A stretch of DNA of 64,000 nt from Aquanectria penicillioides (Eukaryota; Ascomycota; Sordariomycetes; Hypocreales; Nectriaceae). The notes beneath the pieces are model-generated. The model saw only the letters and a list, made by a program, of their open reading frames with translations. It had not been told where the DNA came from and did no database searches. Position numbers and translations under genes: made by a program. The stretch is from positions 1,922,001 through 1,986,000 of the forward strand of contig PYIU01000004.1 in the NCBI GenBank assembly GCA_003415625.1, read 5' to 3'. Shown one piece after another: positions 1 to 10,280 of the stretch (position 1 is its first letter; every line of letters begins with the position of its first letter).

Positions 1-42
1 GCCTGTGACAACAGCGCCCTTTCCTTTGTATGAGGCAGCCAT
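1..42 (-). CDS. 5' end of a short-chain dehydrogenase/reductase (partial)
   Basis: Only the first 14 codons are inside the window. Read on the minus strand from the ATG at 42, they give MAASYKGKGAVVTG, and the gene runs off the left edge. The ATG has a good fungal context (CCAAGATGGC). A short N-terminus followed by a hydrophobic strand ending in TG is how classical SDR enzymes begin, with TG starting the NAD(P)-binding TGxxxGxG loop. The motif itself is cut off, so the SDR call is an inference. It could be another Rossmann-fold protein or a chance ATG. Confidence 0.45.
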   Translation of the reverse strand, partial: MAASYKGKGAVVTG

Positions 43-415
43 CTTGGTTGAATTTTGAATAAAGAGAACAAAAAAAAAACAATGAGAATACCCGATGGAT
101 TCTTCTGCAATTATTTAGAGTCCCGGAGGCGCGGCTGCGGCTATCTTCTTCCGACTCTGGGAAGTTTATAGCCCGATAATTCCGGAGTTTGTCACGAACG
201 GGTCTTTGGCGGGGTGAGGAGTAGTAAAGCAGGACAGAAGTTGGGGAATCTGCGGGGTAGCTCGTGCTTAATTATTGAGGAGGACACCGCATCACATCAA
301 CATGGGCCGGATATTGTTACGTATGTACGTATGCAGGGGAAATTTGTGAGATGGGCATGGCATTTTTGCTGCAACTAACATCGGGCAATCCTTGGTTGCA
401 AGCTATTAACCGCCC
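43..415. other. Intergenic spacer
   Basis: This stretch lies between the start of the left-edge partial gene and the stop of the BOR1-like gene; both are on the minus strand. It should hold the promoter of the partial gene and the transcript end of the transporter. A short A9 run is present at about 70. No gene or clear regulatory motif was seen. Confidence 0.5.
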
Positions 416-2393
416 TCAGCTCTTGGCCTTGGCCTTCTCCTCGTCCCCCGATCCTTGTAGATCGTCTGTGCTGCCCTCTGCATCCTCCGGCTTTCCCTCC
501 CGGCACGCCCAACCATCCACTAATCGCAGCGTCTCGCGCCCCCACACCCTGTTCATTAGCGACAATCGTACGGGGACTAGAGCGATGATAATCAAGGGAA
601 ACACGGGTGCCGCCACGGTGAGCGTTACGCCAAACACGATGCCAGTCAGGACAACTTGTGCAATCGTGTATGTGTGCATGCTGAGCCAAGAGACTCCCGG
701 GGGCAAGCGGGGGAGCTCCGAAGGCGGCGTGAGCAGGTGACCGATCCTCTCCAGGATAGGGTTGACCGCGAGGGACTGGTAACCCATGAACATGAAGAGG
801 CCAGCCAGCACGGACGTCTGGGCCAGCCCAAGCACCTTCTGAAGCGGGGGCGAGACGAAGACTAGGATAAGCGAGGCCTGAATGAAGTGAGAATACCGCT
901 GCTCGTACGTCCTGGCTACTGGCCGGGGGGGTTGTCGCTCTCCGCCTTCCTCACCCGGCTCAGGGATCTCCAGGACGTAATGCATCAGCGACTCCGAGTG
1001 GAGAGGAGCCTGTGGAAGGAGTCCGTTGGCCGGAGGAATCCCAAGAATGCCGCAGATAATAGTCGTGGTGCCCAGAAGCGCAATATCCACACGCATATCC
1101 TCCAGGTTTCTTGGTGCCATATCGCTGCACCGTGCAAATGATGCTGCTGATTTCGTGATCAAAGTAAAATAGGATTGTGATGATGGCACCTGGGATTATG
1201 GACAGGAAGATCCACTCAATGGGCAGCTCCCAGAACCGGACAAAAAAGGTTGTGCGTTCGGGATTGGTGGGCCTGAAGGATGTCTGGACCTCGAGACGCT
1301 CGTGGTCAAGAGATGCCAGCTCCCCAATGTATGGGATACCAATCCAGAATACAATTGAGATGGCCGCAGCATACTCCGTCAACCCAAGGCGGACATATTT
1401 ATGAAACAGAGGCTTCCAAGAGTTGGCAGTGGAAAGGACGATGGCAAAGATACACGTGCCAAATGCTCCGATGATGGCGTACAGGAAAGCTGCAAGCGAA
1501 ACTCTCGTATGGGTACGTTTCAGCTCCATGGCCGCCTTGTGGAAGTAGATGACACTGTTCAGCAGCGAAAAGATGTCGGCGCTGAAGTGGGTGACATACT
1601 GCATCGTCCAATCATGAGCGTTGAAGATGGCGAGAAGGTAGTGCATCCAGCCAGCGTGAATGAGAGACCAGGCCATGACTGGCAGAAACTTGACCTAGGA
1701 GCAGGTGAGAGAAGCTTTTCAAGGTAGCCGAACTAGGACTTACATGAAAGTGTTCCTCGCATAGTTTATACATGTTCTCAGCAAGAACCGAAAATGGACC
1801 CGTGACGCCAAGAATGGTCAGGGGCTGCCCAGAGAACCTGTCGAGAATGAGAAATGGGCTCAAACAGATAGTGGCAACATGGTTTGAGCAACTCACAGCG
1901 AGAAGACGAGACCGCAAAGTCCTGTGCTGAAGACAACTTCGATGGTGCCCCATGATTTGCCCGTTAGAACGTATAAGTCGCTGGCAAAGGTGATTCCCGG
2001 CAAGATGTTGGTGAAAAATATGTACACGGCGCTGGCAATGACCTGTTGATTGAAGACTTGCCAATCCGATGCATACCGGCTCCTGAGATTGACGACATCT
2101 TCTCTCAAAAGGCGAAACGGTCGAAGTTTGCCTCCAATTCCAAAATACTTGGATGGACGCCTTGCCCCATTCGGCAGCTCTGAGGTATTGAAATCAAGTG
2201 CTGCAACATCCGCAGAGGTGCGCAGCGGTGGATGAGTTCCTCCCGAGCCTGGTCTAATCTCCTCTCCTCGAGATTGATGAGTGTGACTCAATTGGGCGTT
2301 TGCCAAGTCCGTGGAGACGATGCTCCTAAGGCTACCTGCCCTGTCATGTACTGGTGTTCTCACCATGAGGAAGACTAGGGCGAATGAAATCAA
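416..2393 (-). CDS. BOR1: BOR1-like HCO3-/borate anion exchanger, three exons, one frame break
   Basis: A polytopic plasma-membrane anion transporter of the HCO3_cotransp/SLC4-BOR family, which exports borate in yeast and plants. Exons are 2393-1897, 1837-1744 and 1694-416. Both introns (59 and 49 bp) are GT-AG and rejoin conserved sequence: GLVFSL/FSGQPLTILG and EEHFH/VKFLPV. Other family motifs are ITFASDL, VTGPFSVLAEN, FYFDHEISS and GIPPANGLLPQAPLH. In exon 3 the frame breaks at about 1089. The family has GYAWDI, whereas the sequence reads GYACGY and resumes in another frame at DIALLGTT. Removing one base restores Trp-Asp and a 622-residue protein. The start may instead be the Met at 2366. 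The break could be a sequencing error or a true lesion; its sign is opposite to the other breaks in the window. The family is certain, the substrate inferred. Confidence 0.88.
1838..1896 (-). other. Intron 1 of the BOR1-like gene
   Basis: The donor is GTGAGT and the acceptor CAG on the minus strand. Splicing joins TCGCT to GTTCTC and restores the conserved LFSGQPL segment. Confidence 0.85.
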
Positions 2394-2903
2394 GAGCTGT
2401 TGCGGAGTTCAAATCTAATGCCGTGAAGATGAGGTTTAAGAAACAAAACGAGGGGCTCTCCCCCCCTTGGGGGGACTGAAGCTTTCATATTGAATATGGA
2501 ACTTTGTATTTCGCCGTCGTCTTGGCATGCAAAGACCTTTCTCGTTGCGTGTGATATGAGGAGGTTGCCTGTAGGGCTCTTACAAGACTTGGTCGACGAA
2601 TCATCCGCGTGTTCGATTCTTTATTATCCATTGGCCCAATAAGTTCCCTGCTTATGACGTCATGAAACTGTTATCTGGACCCTTCAACTCCTTATCGGCA
2701 CGTGCTTTCGTGGGGCAAGGCTGAGAAGCCATCGCGAAACGTAAGGCAAGGCTGGCCAGTTGCATCATAATTTTTTTTTTTTTCGCTTCCCTTGAAGAAC
2801 TCGATTGGAATCGTGTCGCATCACCAGCGAGCCTAGATTTCGGAGCGAGAAATCTCGAGACAATATGCTCCATGGAATAATATCCCGGTGATTTTTTGCA
2901 ACC
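2394..2903. promoter_or_regulatory. Divergent promoter region between BOR1-like and MTG1 genes
   Basis: This 510 bp spacer separates two divergently transcribed genes and must hold both promoters. A T13 tract at 2771-2783 lies about 120 bp upstream of the MTG1 start and is a plausible nucleosome-excluding poly(dA:dT) element. No other motif was recognised. Confidence 0.5.
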
Positions 2904-3917
2904 ATGGCGCAATTCATCCCCCGCCCATCTTTCGCCATCCCCAACGCCATCCCCAAGACGTACTACCTTGGCCATCACGCAGCGGGCGAAGCCAAGATCG
3001 TCAAAACCCTCTCCAACATTTCACTGATCCTCGAATGCCGAGACTTCCGCCTTCCGCTATCCACGCATAACCCTCAACTCGAGCGATCCCTCGCCGGCCG
3101 CGAGCGCGTTGTTGTCTACACAAAATCTGACCTCGGAGTCGATACGCCCACAGCCGCCGATAGCTTGCGGCGGTTGTATGGCGATCGCCTCGTCTTTTGG
3201 GACAAGCATAAACCTGCGACGACTCGATCTTTGCTCAAGAAGGTCAAGGATGTGGCGCGCGCGGTCGATTCCCTGACGGGCATGCGCGCCCTCATTGTGG
3301 GAATGCCCAATGTGGGTAAGAGTACACTGTTGAATACGTTGAGGAGGACTGGCACTCCCACACGGACAGCCAAGGTGGCCAAGACCGGTGATCAGGCGGG
3401 TGTGACGCGTAAAGTGAGCACGCCGGTTCGCATCCTGGAAACCGAGGAAAACGGCGGAGTGGGCGACGGAGTTTACGTGCTGGACACGCCAGGTATCTTT
3501 CAACCCTACGTCGACGATGGCGAGACGATGATCAAGATCGCCCTTGTGCAAGGTATCAAGAAGGGGCTCATCCCTGACGAGGTTCTGGCCGACTACCTTC
3601 TCTACCGCCTCAACCTATTGAACCCCGACATCTACGCTCGCTATTGCGAACCTACTAATGATGTAAATGATTTCCTCACAGCCGTGGCTAAAAAAGAGGG
3701 CAAACTCAAGGCGGGCGGCGTGCCGAACTGGCAGGAGGCCGCTGCCCGAGTATTGTCCCAGTGGCGGAGCGGAAAACTGGGCAAGTTTGTCCTCGACGAC
3801 TTGGGCGAGGATGCTGTGAATGACTACCGGACCCGGATGGTGGAGCCGAAATTGAGTCTAAATCAAGCAAAGAAACAACAGAAACGGGCACGTGCACAAG
3901 AGAGGGCTGGTGCATAA
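2904..3917 (+). CDS. MTG1: Mitochondrial ribosome-assembly GTPase Mtg1
   Basis: A circularly permuted GTPase of the YlqF/RbgA/MTG1 family, which assists maturation of the large mitoribosomal subunit at the inner membrane. The G motifs run in permuted order: G4 TKSD (73-76), G1 GMPNVGKST (133-141), a G2-like GVTR (166-169) and G3 DTPG (194-197). A helical C-terminal domain follows (IKIALVQGIKKGLIPDEVLA onward). The 337-residue length and single exon are usual. The start at 2904 has an ACCATGGC context and precedes the typical FIPRPSF...IPKTYYLGHHAAGEAKI opening. The last 30 residues are Lys/Arg-rich. It converges on the PHD-protein gene downstream. Confidence 0.95.
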   Translation: MAQFIPRPSFAIPNAIPKTYYLGHHAAGEAKIVKTLSNISLILECRDFRLPLSTHNPQLERSLAGRERVVVYTKSDLGVDTPTAADSLRRLYGDRLVFWDKHKPATTRSLLKKVKDVARAVDSLTGMRALIVGMPNVGKSTLLNTLRRTGTPTRTAKVAKTGDQAGVTRKVSTPVRILETEENGGVGDGVYVLDTPGIFQPYVDDGETMIKIALVQGIKKGLIPDEVLADYLLYRLNLLNPDIYARYCEPTNDVNDFLTAVAKKEGKLKAGGVPNWQEAAARVLSQWRSGKLGKFVLDDLGEDAVNDYRTRMVEPKLSLNQAKKQQKRARAQERAGA

Positions 3918-4397
3918 ATTGCCACGCTAAAAAGAAAGAGGCCTTGCCCAATCTCATGTCCTTATAATGTATTTGTAAATGGTATTTTCCCTGTACACTA
4001 GAAACACCCGACACTCATACCAAGATCAATGATTCTCGAGAAAAAATTCCGTCAATTCTGATAACATAACGCATCCTTCGTTGTAACTGTATATAAAGAC
4101 CTCACTGGGTCGAACCATGGAGCAAGCCTGCTTGGTAGGGTATATGAAAGTCTGCGCGGAGCCCAGAGGATTGAACCTCCTGTGAGCTGACCTCAAAAAG
4201 GATTGAAAAGAAGGAAAACCGAGAGAAAAATCCAAGATAAAAAGAAACCCTCATGCATCGTTCCTCGATGCTCTGATACGCCGGAAATGCATCCAACCGT
4301 TGAACTCCTGGAATCATACACCACCGGATCACAAACACAACCGGCGCCGAGTGCAGCACCCCACGCACAACCATTTTATGCCCACATAGATAAGACA
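3918..4397. other. Convergent 3' spacer
   Basis: This is the 3' ends of the MTG1 and PHD-protein transcripts facing each other. A segment at 4155-4185 looks like a tRNA T-arm on the minus strand, but no matching acceptor or anticodon stem exists. No gene is seen. Confidence 0.5.
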
Positions 4398-6453
4398 TCA
4401 TGAGTACTGGCCCTGCCACTTGACCATATCTCGTGTCAGAACATCCATCATCTCCATACAGTTCAGCTCCTTGAAATCTTTGTCGTGAGATTCTGGAGTA
4501 GCTTCATCCTCGGCATTGCTTGACTGATTCTCCACGTGGCCATTTGCTTGAGGAACTGGAGTCTTCTGGGGTGATGCCTGTCCACTTGAATCGCCAGTGA
4601 GCATAGGACTGGCTTCGGCGGCTAAATCAACCTGAGTCCTTGAGATGAAGTCCATGATGGCGTTGACCCGTCGCTTCATGTCCATCATGCTGAGTTTATT
4701 CGGGACGGCTGATTTGGATTTGGCGCTGTGCCGATGATCGGACTTTGAGTGACCCGTTGTCGTGGACTCGTCTCCATTCTTCTGAATGTCACGAGACATC
4801 GATCTTGCCGGGGACTCGCCGTTCTCCCCGTCTCGATCCCGTGTATACTGATTTCTTCCCTTCCCCTTCTTGTGATTATTCCTCCCTCCCCTCTTATGAG
4901 AGCTTCCAATCGGTGGATGGGTCGCAGGGGGTGTATCGGGGGCAGGTTGAGTTACCACTGGTGGCTCGGGAACAACAGGTGGCTCTTCGACTTTTGCGAC
5001 GGCCGGCTTGACTGCGACAGGCGGAACCTCTTCAGAAGGGTCAGATTCTACGCAATGGTTAGCTGGAGATGCTTGAGTGTAGTGCATTGAGGGTGAAAGC
5101 TTACCCTCTCCACGTCGCCTTTCAGCGCGTCCTTTTCGTTTGGTCGCAGCTTCTTGGCGCTGGCGCTCCTTCTCCTCCTTTTCAGTGTTTTCCCTTTGGC
5201 TTTTGCCATTTCGAACCTTCTTCGAACCACTCCGCGTGCTAGGCTCGTCATCTGACTCGTCATGACTGGGAGCCTCGACTGGCTCAGCCGGAGGGACGCA
5301 GATCGAGAACTTGTCCGCTGTCTCTTGACGCTTGCATGGTTCCTTGAGGAAATCAGCTTTTCGTCTGGTGTTTGGGATTCTACAGCGACGGACTCTTCAC
5401 TTTCACTGCGTCCGCGCTTCGTCCGCCTGACGGTGTTTTCTGAGCCATCGCCAGGGGCATCTTCCTTGCTTGCCTCAATAGCACGGAGAAGTTGTTCATC
5501 GTCGTAGGCTCGATCGCGGCTGTTCATCGTAGATCGTCGCTTTGAAGCCTGGGACACCGAAGCAGGTTTTTGACCCTTGCCCCCTCCACTTTTCGGCGAT
5601 CGAGCTCCTTCTTTGGCGATCGAGGTGGCTCGAGAGGTAGCGCGCGATGGGCGATTGAGGGGGAGGTATTTGGAGTACTTTTGACTGCAGAGGAAGCGAC
5701 AAGTTAGCACTGAGACCCATGGGAGAATGTGCGAGGACAGTAGACGGAAGCAAGGGAAAGGCGGGCCGGATGGATCATATTGCACAGTCACAGCAGGACA
5801 CGCCTTTGACGGCGGCTCGCTGCAAAGCACGACAGGAATCCAGGGCAAAAAAAAAAAGAGTCGTGGGGATGTTGGTGAGAGGGAGGAAGCAGCGACTTAC
5901 CCATTACTGGCTGTATGGATCTTGTGCAAATCTTTGCGACACTGCTCGCAAAAATATTCGTCGGGGAGCTCTCCGCACTGAAGATGCCGACGCAAGCGCC
6001 ATGCTGCCAAACTTTGCAAATGTCGCATTGAACGAAGAAGCCTGTAACGTCTTCGGTGAGTTCAATGGCAGCAAAAAAGTCTGCGTCGGGTCCATCTACG
6101 GGCGGGCGACCCGGATAGTCCTCTGACCCGCAGAGGCAGCGAACAGCCTCATCTTCCTCCTCTGGGAGGTCATCGCTTCCAGTTGCCATGTCAAAGTTGT
6201 CTGGCCGCGAAGACTTGTCTGTTTCTTCGTCTTGGCCGCGTTTGCGTCTTCGGCCGAGGAGAGTGTCGTCGAGGTCCTCGAGCGGCTCGGACGACAGCGA
6301 GGCGCTTGGAGTAGATTTGTTGGAGGAAGGTTTTGTAATGGATCTGGTGCTCCGCTCGTGACGGCCGGACGTGCCCGAAGAGACGGAAGATTGTTGGGAC
6401 TGTGGATTGGTAGCGCGAGCTCTCGATGATCGTCGCGGCGAGGGCGGTGCCAT
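4398..6453 (-). CDS. cti6: PHD-finger protein, Cti6-like (Rpd3L complex), with two frame breaks
   Basis: A nuclear histone-reader related to yeast Cti6, a subunit of the Rpd3L deacetylase complex. Exons are 6453-5901, 5684-5105 and 5047-4398. The start MAPPSPRRSSRARAT opens a basic, Ser-rich N-terminus, and an acidic stretch (DDLPEEEDEA) precedes the C4HC3 PHD finger. Visible PHD parts are RCLCGSEDYPG, QCDICKVWQHGACVG and, in a shifted frame, EYFCEQCRKDLHKI. The frame breaks inside the finger at G4 5963-5966. A second break lies near GGG 5293-5295, between RSAS and PPAEPVEAP. One additional C (coding strand) at each site gives a continuous 594-residue protein, and the exon phases then close. 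The C-terminus is Pro-rich, followed by the conserved tail MDMKRRVNAIMDFISRTQ. A pseudogene is unlikely because sequence on both sides of each break is conserved. Confidence 0.83.
5685..5900 (-). other. Intron 1 of the Cti6-like gene
   Basis: A 216 bp intron with donor GTAAGT and acceptor CTGCAG. It joins HTASNG to QKYSKYLPL, the normal continuation of Cti6-type proteins. Confidence 0.8.
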
Positions 6454-8157
6454 TGAGAGGACGCGAGGACGAGAGGGGGCGCGGGTGGGAGGAGGGAGCA
6501 GGGAGGGAGCGACGGAAGGTGAGAGAAAGTGAAGAGGTGACCAGGTACGCCGGGGCTGTCGATGAGAGGAAGGGCGCGAGAGAATTGGCAGCGTGCCCGG
6601 TGGTGAGGAGGGAGGCGAAGAGGGCCAGCGCCGGCGAGAGCGACTACAGGCTCTGGCAGAGACGTGACGAGGAAGAGAAGTCGGATCGGAGACGAGATTG
6701 GCAACTAAGCATGTCGAGAACGGGCAGATGCGCAAAAGGCATGGCACGGAGGAGGGCCTGAGGAAGCGAGCGGGAGAGACGGAGGCCCAAGAGAATGTGA
6801 GTGAGGGTGAGGGTGAGGGTGCGAGGAAGAGGTAGGCGAGAGAGACTGGAGAGAGGAGGACGGGAATTCGAGATGCGTGGGCATGGGCATGGGCAGTGGC
6901 CGCGGGCAGCAGTGGGCAGTGGGTGGTCTCACTAGCGCTTTGTCTTTGCAGGGAGGAGCTGCTCCAGCGCTGTTGCCCACTAGAAATCCCTGCGGGGCTG
7001 GGTCCGGTTGGGACTGCGCGCGGTGCGGGTGCGGGTGCGGTGCGGTGCGTGCGACTGCGCAGGTGCTGGTGCTGGTGCTGGTGCTGCGAGCCCGCCAAGC
7101 AAAGTCCCTGTGCCTGTGCTGCATAACTCCCGTGCCTGTCCTATCCGGAATTATGCACGGTCGGAGGGTGGATAACTTAAGTTATCCCCGGCTTGGGCAC
7201 ACCACCACTGCCACACCTCTGCCACACCTCCCCACCAAACCTGACAAACCCGGGAATTGTGTCGGTGCCGGGGTTTCTGCTGACTAAGTCGCCGCGCTTC
7301 GGTGGCCCTGGTGGCACCCACCTCCTAACCGCACAGGAGCAGCCACCACTATCATTTGCAATCGAGCCCTGCGGACCACGGAACACCCAACATATTACAT
7401 CCCGCTGGTTTAGCCGTCCGAGGCCTTGCCCCGTCACGATCTGGGCTCTTCACCCTCTCCATCTGCATTTTGCGACCAATCCTCCCGCTGCAGGCCCGCT
7501 ACTCACCCGGGCTTTCGGCTGAGGTCCCTCCTCTCCTCCCTCCGCGGACCAGGTAGCCCACTTGTCACTCGTCACTTGGGTAAGTCGGGATTCGGCCCGG
7601 CAACCGCCTAGCTGCCCACCTATCTGCCTGACACACGCACACACAACGGCTTCTAGCTCTATTCTATAGCCTCGATCCAGGCTTGAGGACCGTGACAGGC
7701 CGTTGTGTTGTGGTGGCGTTGTGTGTTGGCTTCTCGCCTTGCACATGCCTGTATCGACCACCATCTTCTGACCCGCACAGAACACTTTAGAGCCCGACTG
7801 AACGGCGCACCTCGATATCCTTGCACCCCCCCCCTCCACCTCGACCACTCGATTTAATACCCCCGACGAGCAACCTGTTCGACATCTTGATTCGACAAGT
7901 CACTCGTCGACTTGATACCCAGCACTTGCATTTGCTCCATCTCCCTTGGCAGGTTCTGTTGCTGCCTTGCTCTTGCTTCTGCTGCTCAGACTCGAATCCA
8001 TATACCATGTGTGATGGGTATGCTTTCCCCTGCATCTTTCGACCCCCTTCATTGTCGGTCGGCCTCGATCTGTCTTGGTCTTTGCAACAGCTGCCAAGGC
8101 AGATATATCGTCGTCTCCCATGTCATTGAAGCCTCAAGCCTCACCCTCGTCGTTCTG
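6454..8157. promoter_or_regulatory. Divergent promoter/leader region with GC-rich microsatellites
   Basis: 1.7 kb between the Cti6-like gene (minus) and the conserved membrane-anchored gene (plus). It holds several short tandem repeats: GAGGGT at 6797-6820, GCATGG at about 6879-6896, and a (G)GTGC / GGTGCT array at about 7018-7086. Open frames here are long but compositionally repetitive, which fits GC-rich leader DNA rather than genes. Confidence 0.55.
7018..7086. repeat. GC-rich microsatellite, GGTGC then GGTGCT units
   Basis: Short tandem units of GGTGCG and GTGCTG run without interruption in the divergent promoter. They lie upstream of both genes and outside any supported coding exon. 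Confidence 0.7.
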
Positions 8158-10280
8158 ATGCCCTCATCCTCGATCGTTGCGACTGCTGCTCTTGGCGTTT
8201 TGGCTGTCTATTTGCTAACGCAACGCTCTCGTCCCTTGCCAGCAGATCATAGCCCCATCATGTCACCAGATACCGTATCGTCGCTATTTCCAGACCGACC
8301 GATTCGGCCGTTGCCGAAACGTCGACTCCGTGAGAGACTCTCCCCCGAGGTTGCTGATTCAATCAAATACCCCCCCTCGACTCACGACAATGCTCCTCTC
8401 TTCTACTACCCCCATACACTCTAAAAGAGGAGGGAAGCCCACCGCGGGCAGGTTCAACGAGCCCAGTTGAGCAAGGGCGTCGTAACGAACCAGGGCGAAA
8501 CTACACACCTAGACGAAATGGCGTGGGGTTATTAGACGGCGACGATGAAGAAAATGCGTTGCGAAGCACACTGGTTACGAGATCGCCTCCTGAAATCTTG
8601 ACCCGCGTTGCTCGCCGCCCTTCAAAACCAGACCAAGCTCGCCATCCTAACCCCAACCGCCTCCATCCACGACATCATCAGTCGACGGCTATGATTCGTT
8701 CGAAAACACCAACAACAAGAAGAAGAGAAAGATACCCTCTGCTGGTGATCCGACTCTTAACGGCACGCATGCTCTCAACAATGAAATCACTTCTCTAGCA
8801 ATTTCATCTGGTGCACCGTCCCCTGGGAGCGAACTTAATGGCGAAAGATCGTATCCCCACACAGCTGGTTACCCTGGGTCGGGCACCTTCATGACCAACA
8901 ATCAAGGAATATCAGGGCCGGGGAGGGGAAGGCTTGGGCGATCCAGGAATGGGAGAAGTCCCTTGCGGGCATTGTCTGATGGCAATAACACATGGGCTGG
9001 ACGGTCGGGCAAGACTGCACCTCCACAGTGGGCATCTGGTAAGTGGCTACATCTAGCCTGATATTTTCACATTCTTGTGTCTGCATGTTTCCTTTGTGCA
9101 TTTCACACTACGTTGAGTTACTGCCAACGGCTTGTATGGTGCCGGTGTTGTTGAAGCCTTGTCCCAGTCGATTCTAGACCTAGGCCGAGTTGGTGCTTCG
9201 TCAGCTCTTGGCTGTTCGGCTGAAGGCAGGGAAGCATGCAGAAATGCCGCCTCTCATGCATTGCACTTGCCCGAACACACGCACATTCATCTTTTTCTGA
9301 CACTTCGTCTCCAAAACAAACGAAACCCGTTTCTTCCCCGCAACGCTTGTTGGAGAGCACACCTTGCTTTGGCCTCATTTCATCAAGCATTATGTTCATT
9401 TATCTAACTCTCAACTAGAACACGAAGGAACTGGCATAATTTCTAACGCTATCGCAAACGCCGAGAAACTTCGCCCGCAAGGCCAGGAAAACGTTAGTCT
9501 TTTACAGCAGCATTCTGCTGGCAAGACCCCAGCGTCAACTCAGTTTACCTTTACCTGTGACTCGCAGGTTCCTGGCACTGTCCAGTGGCCCGGTAAGTAC
9601 ATGCGAATCCGTTTGTTGGCAGTGGATACTAATGCAGAATGCAAGGCCATTCAACAAAACTTAACATGTCGACTCAGACACCCTCAAACGCCGCTGCAGG
9701 TATCAATGGTAGCAATGGCGCACCTCATGATGGATCATCAAAAGCCGCGAGTGGTGGATCTGGTAACTCGCGCCGGCGGGATCGCCGCCGGCTGGATAAG
9801 GAGCTCAATACAGCAGCCCGACACCGCCGCCAAATTGCGGCCGAGAACTACTACCACAGCCCACCAAAGCTAACAGATATTTGGATTTGCGAGTTCTGTG
9901 AGTATGAGCGCATCTTTGGCGAGCCGCCAAGAGCCCTCATTCGAGATTACGAGATCAAAGACCGCCGTCATCGACAAGAAGAAGCTGACCGTAAGCGTCT
10001 TCTTGAAAAGGCCAAGGCCAAGAGCAGAAAGGGAAGGAAGAATGGCAAGGCTTCAGCTAGAGGGAATCATGCCAGTCAGAACCCAGTTCCTGATCAAGTT
10101 GATTCTTTGGGTGTGCATGGTGCTCCTCCAATGGATACGGGCAACAGCCACTCTACACAATCGGAAGAAGATGACTACGGGGATGAATTTGACGACGAAT
10201 ATTCGAATCCACCGCCAGATGTTCCACCGAATCTCGAAGATAGTGGCGGGCAACACATTCCACCAAGGATCAAGACCTAG
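8158..10280 (+). CDS. Conserved fungal protein with N-terminal membrane anchor, three exons, frame breaks
   Basis: The family was not identified by name. The chosen start, MPSSSIVATAALGVLAVYLL, is a hydrophobic signal anchor. A conserved-looking PDRPIRPLPKRRLRERLSPEVADSIKYPP block follows, then a long polar region. The C-terminal half has an RRRDRRRLDKEL...ARHRRQIAAENYYH segment and a WICEFCEYERIFGEPPRALIRDYEIKDRRHRQEEADRKR block, ending in a Lys-rich and then an acidic tail. CEFC may be half of a metal site. Exons are 8158-9038, 9419-9592 and 9638-10280, with introns of 380 and 45 bp. One missing C at each of the runs 8409-8413 and 8651-8654, plus one near 9589-9591, gives 566 residues with all phases consistent. 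The last join is the least certain. Confidence 0.7.
9039..9418 (+). other. Long intron of the conserved membrane-anchored gene
   Basis: Donor GTAAGT, acceptor CTAG; 380 bp, the longest intron seen here. It joins PPQWAS to EHEGTGIISN. A small internal exon cannot be excluded. Confidence 0.65.

Noticed and set aside
4140..4200. tRNA-like T-arm on the minus strand (GGTTCAATCC context)
   Set aside because: No pairing acceptor stem, D-arm or anticodon stem within 80 bases; it lies in a 3' UTR.
6705..7287. Long overlapping ORFs on both strands
   Set aside because: They arise from GC-rich microsatellites; their peptides are monotonous (His-Pro, Gly-Met, Leu-Val repeats).
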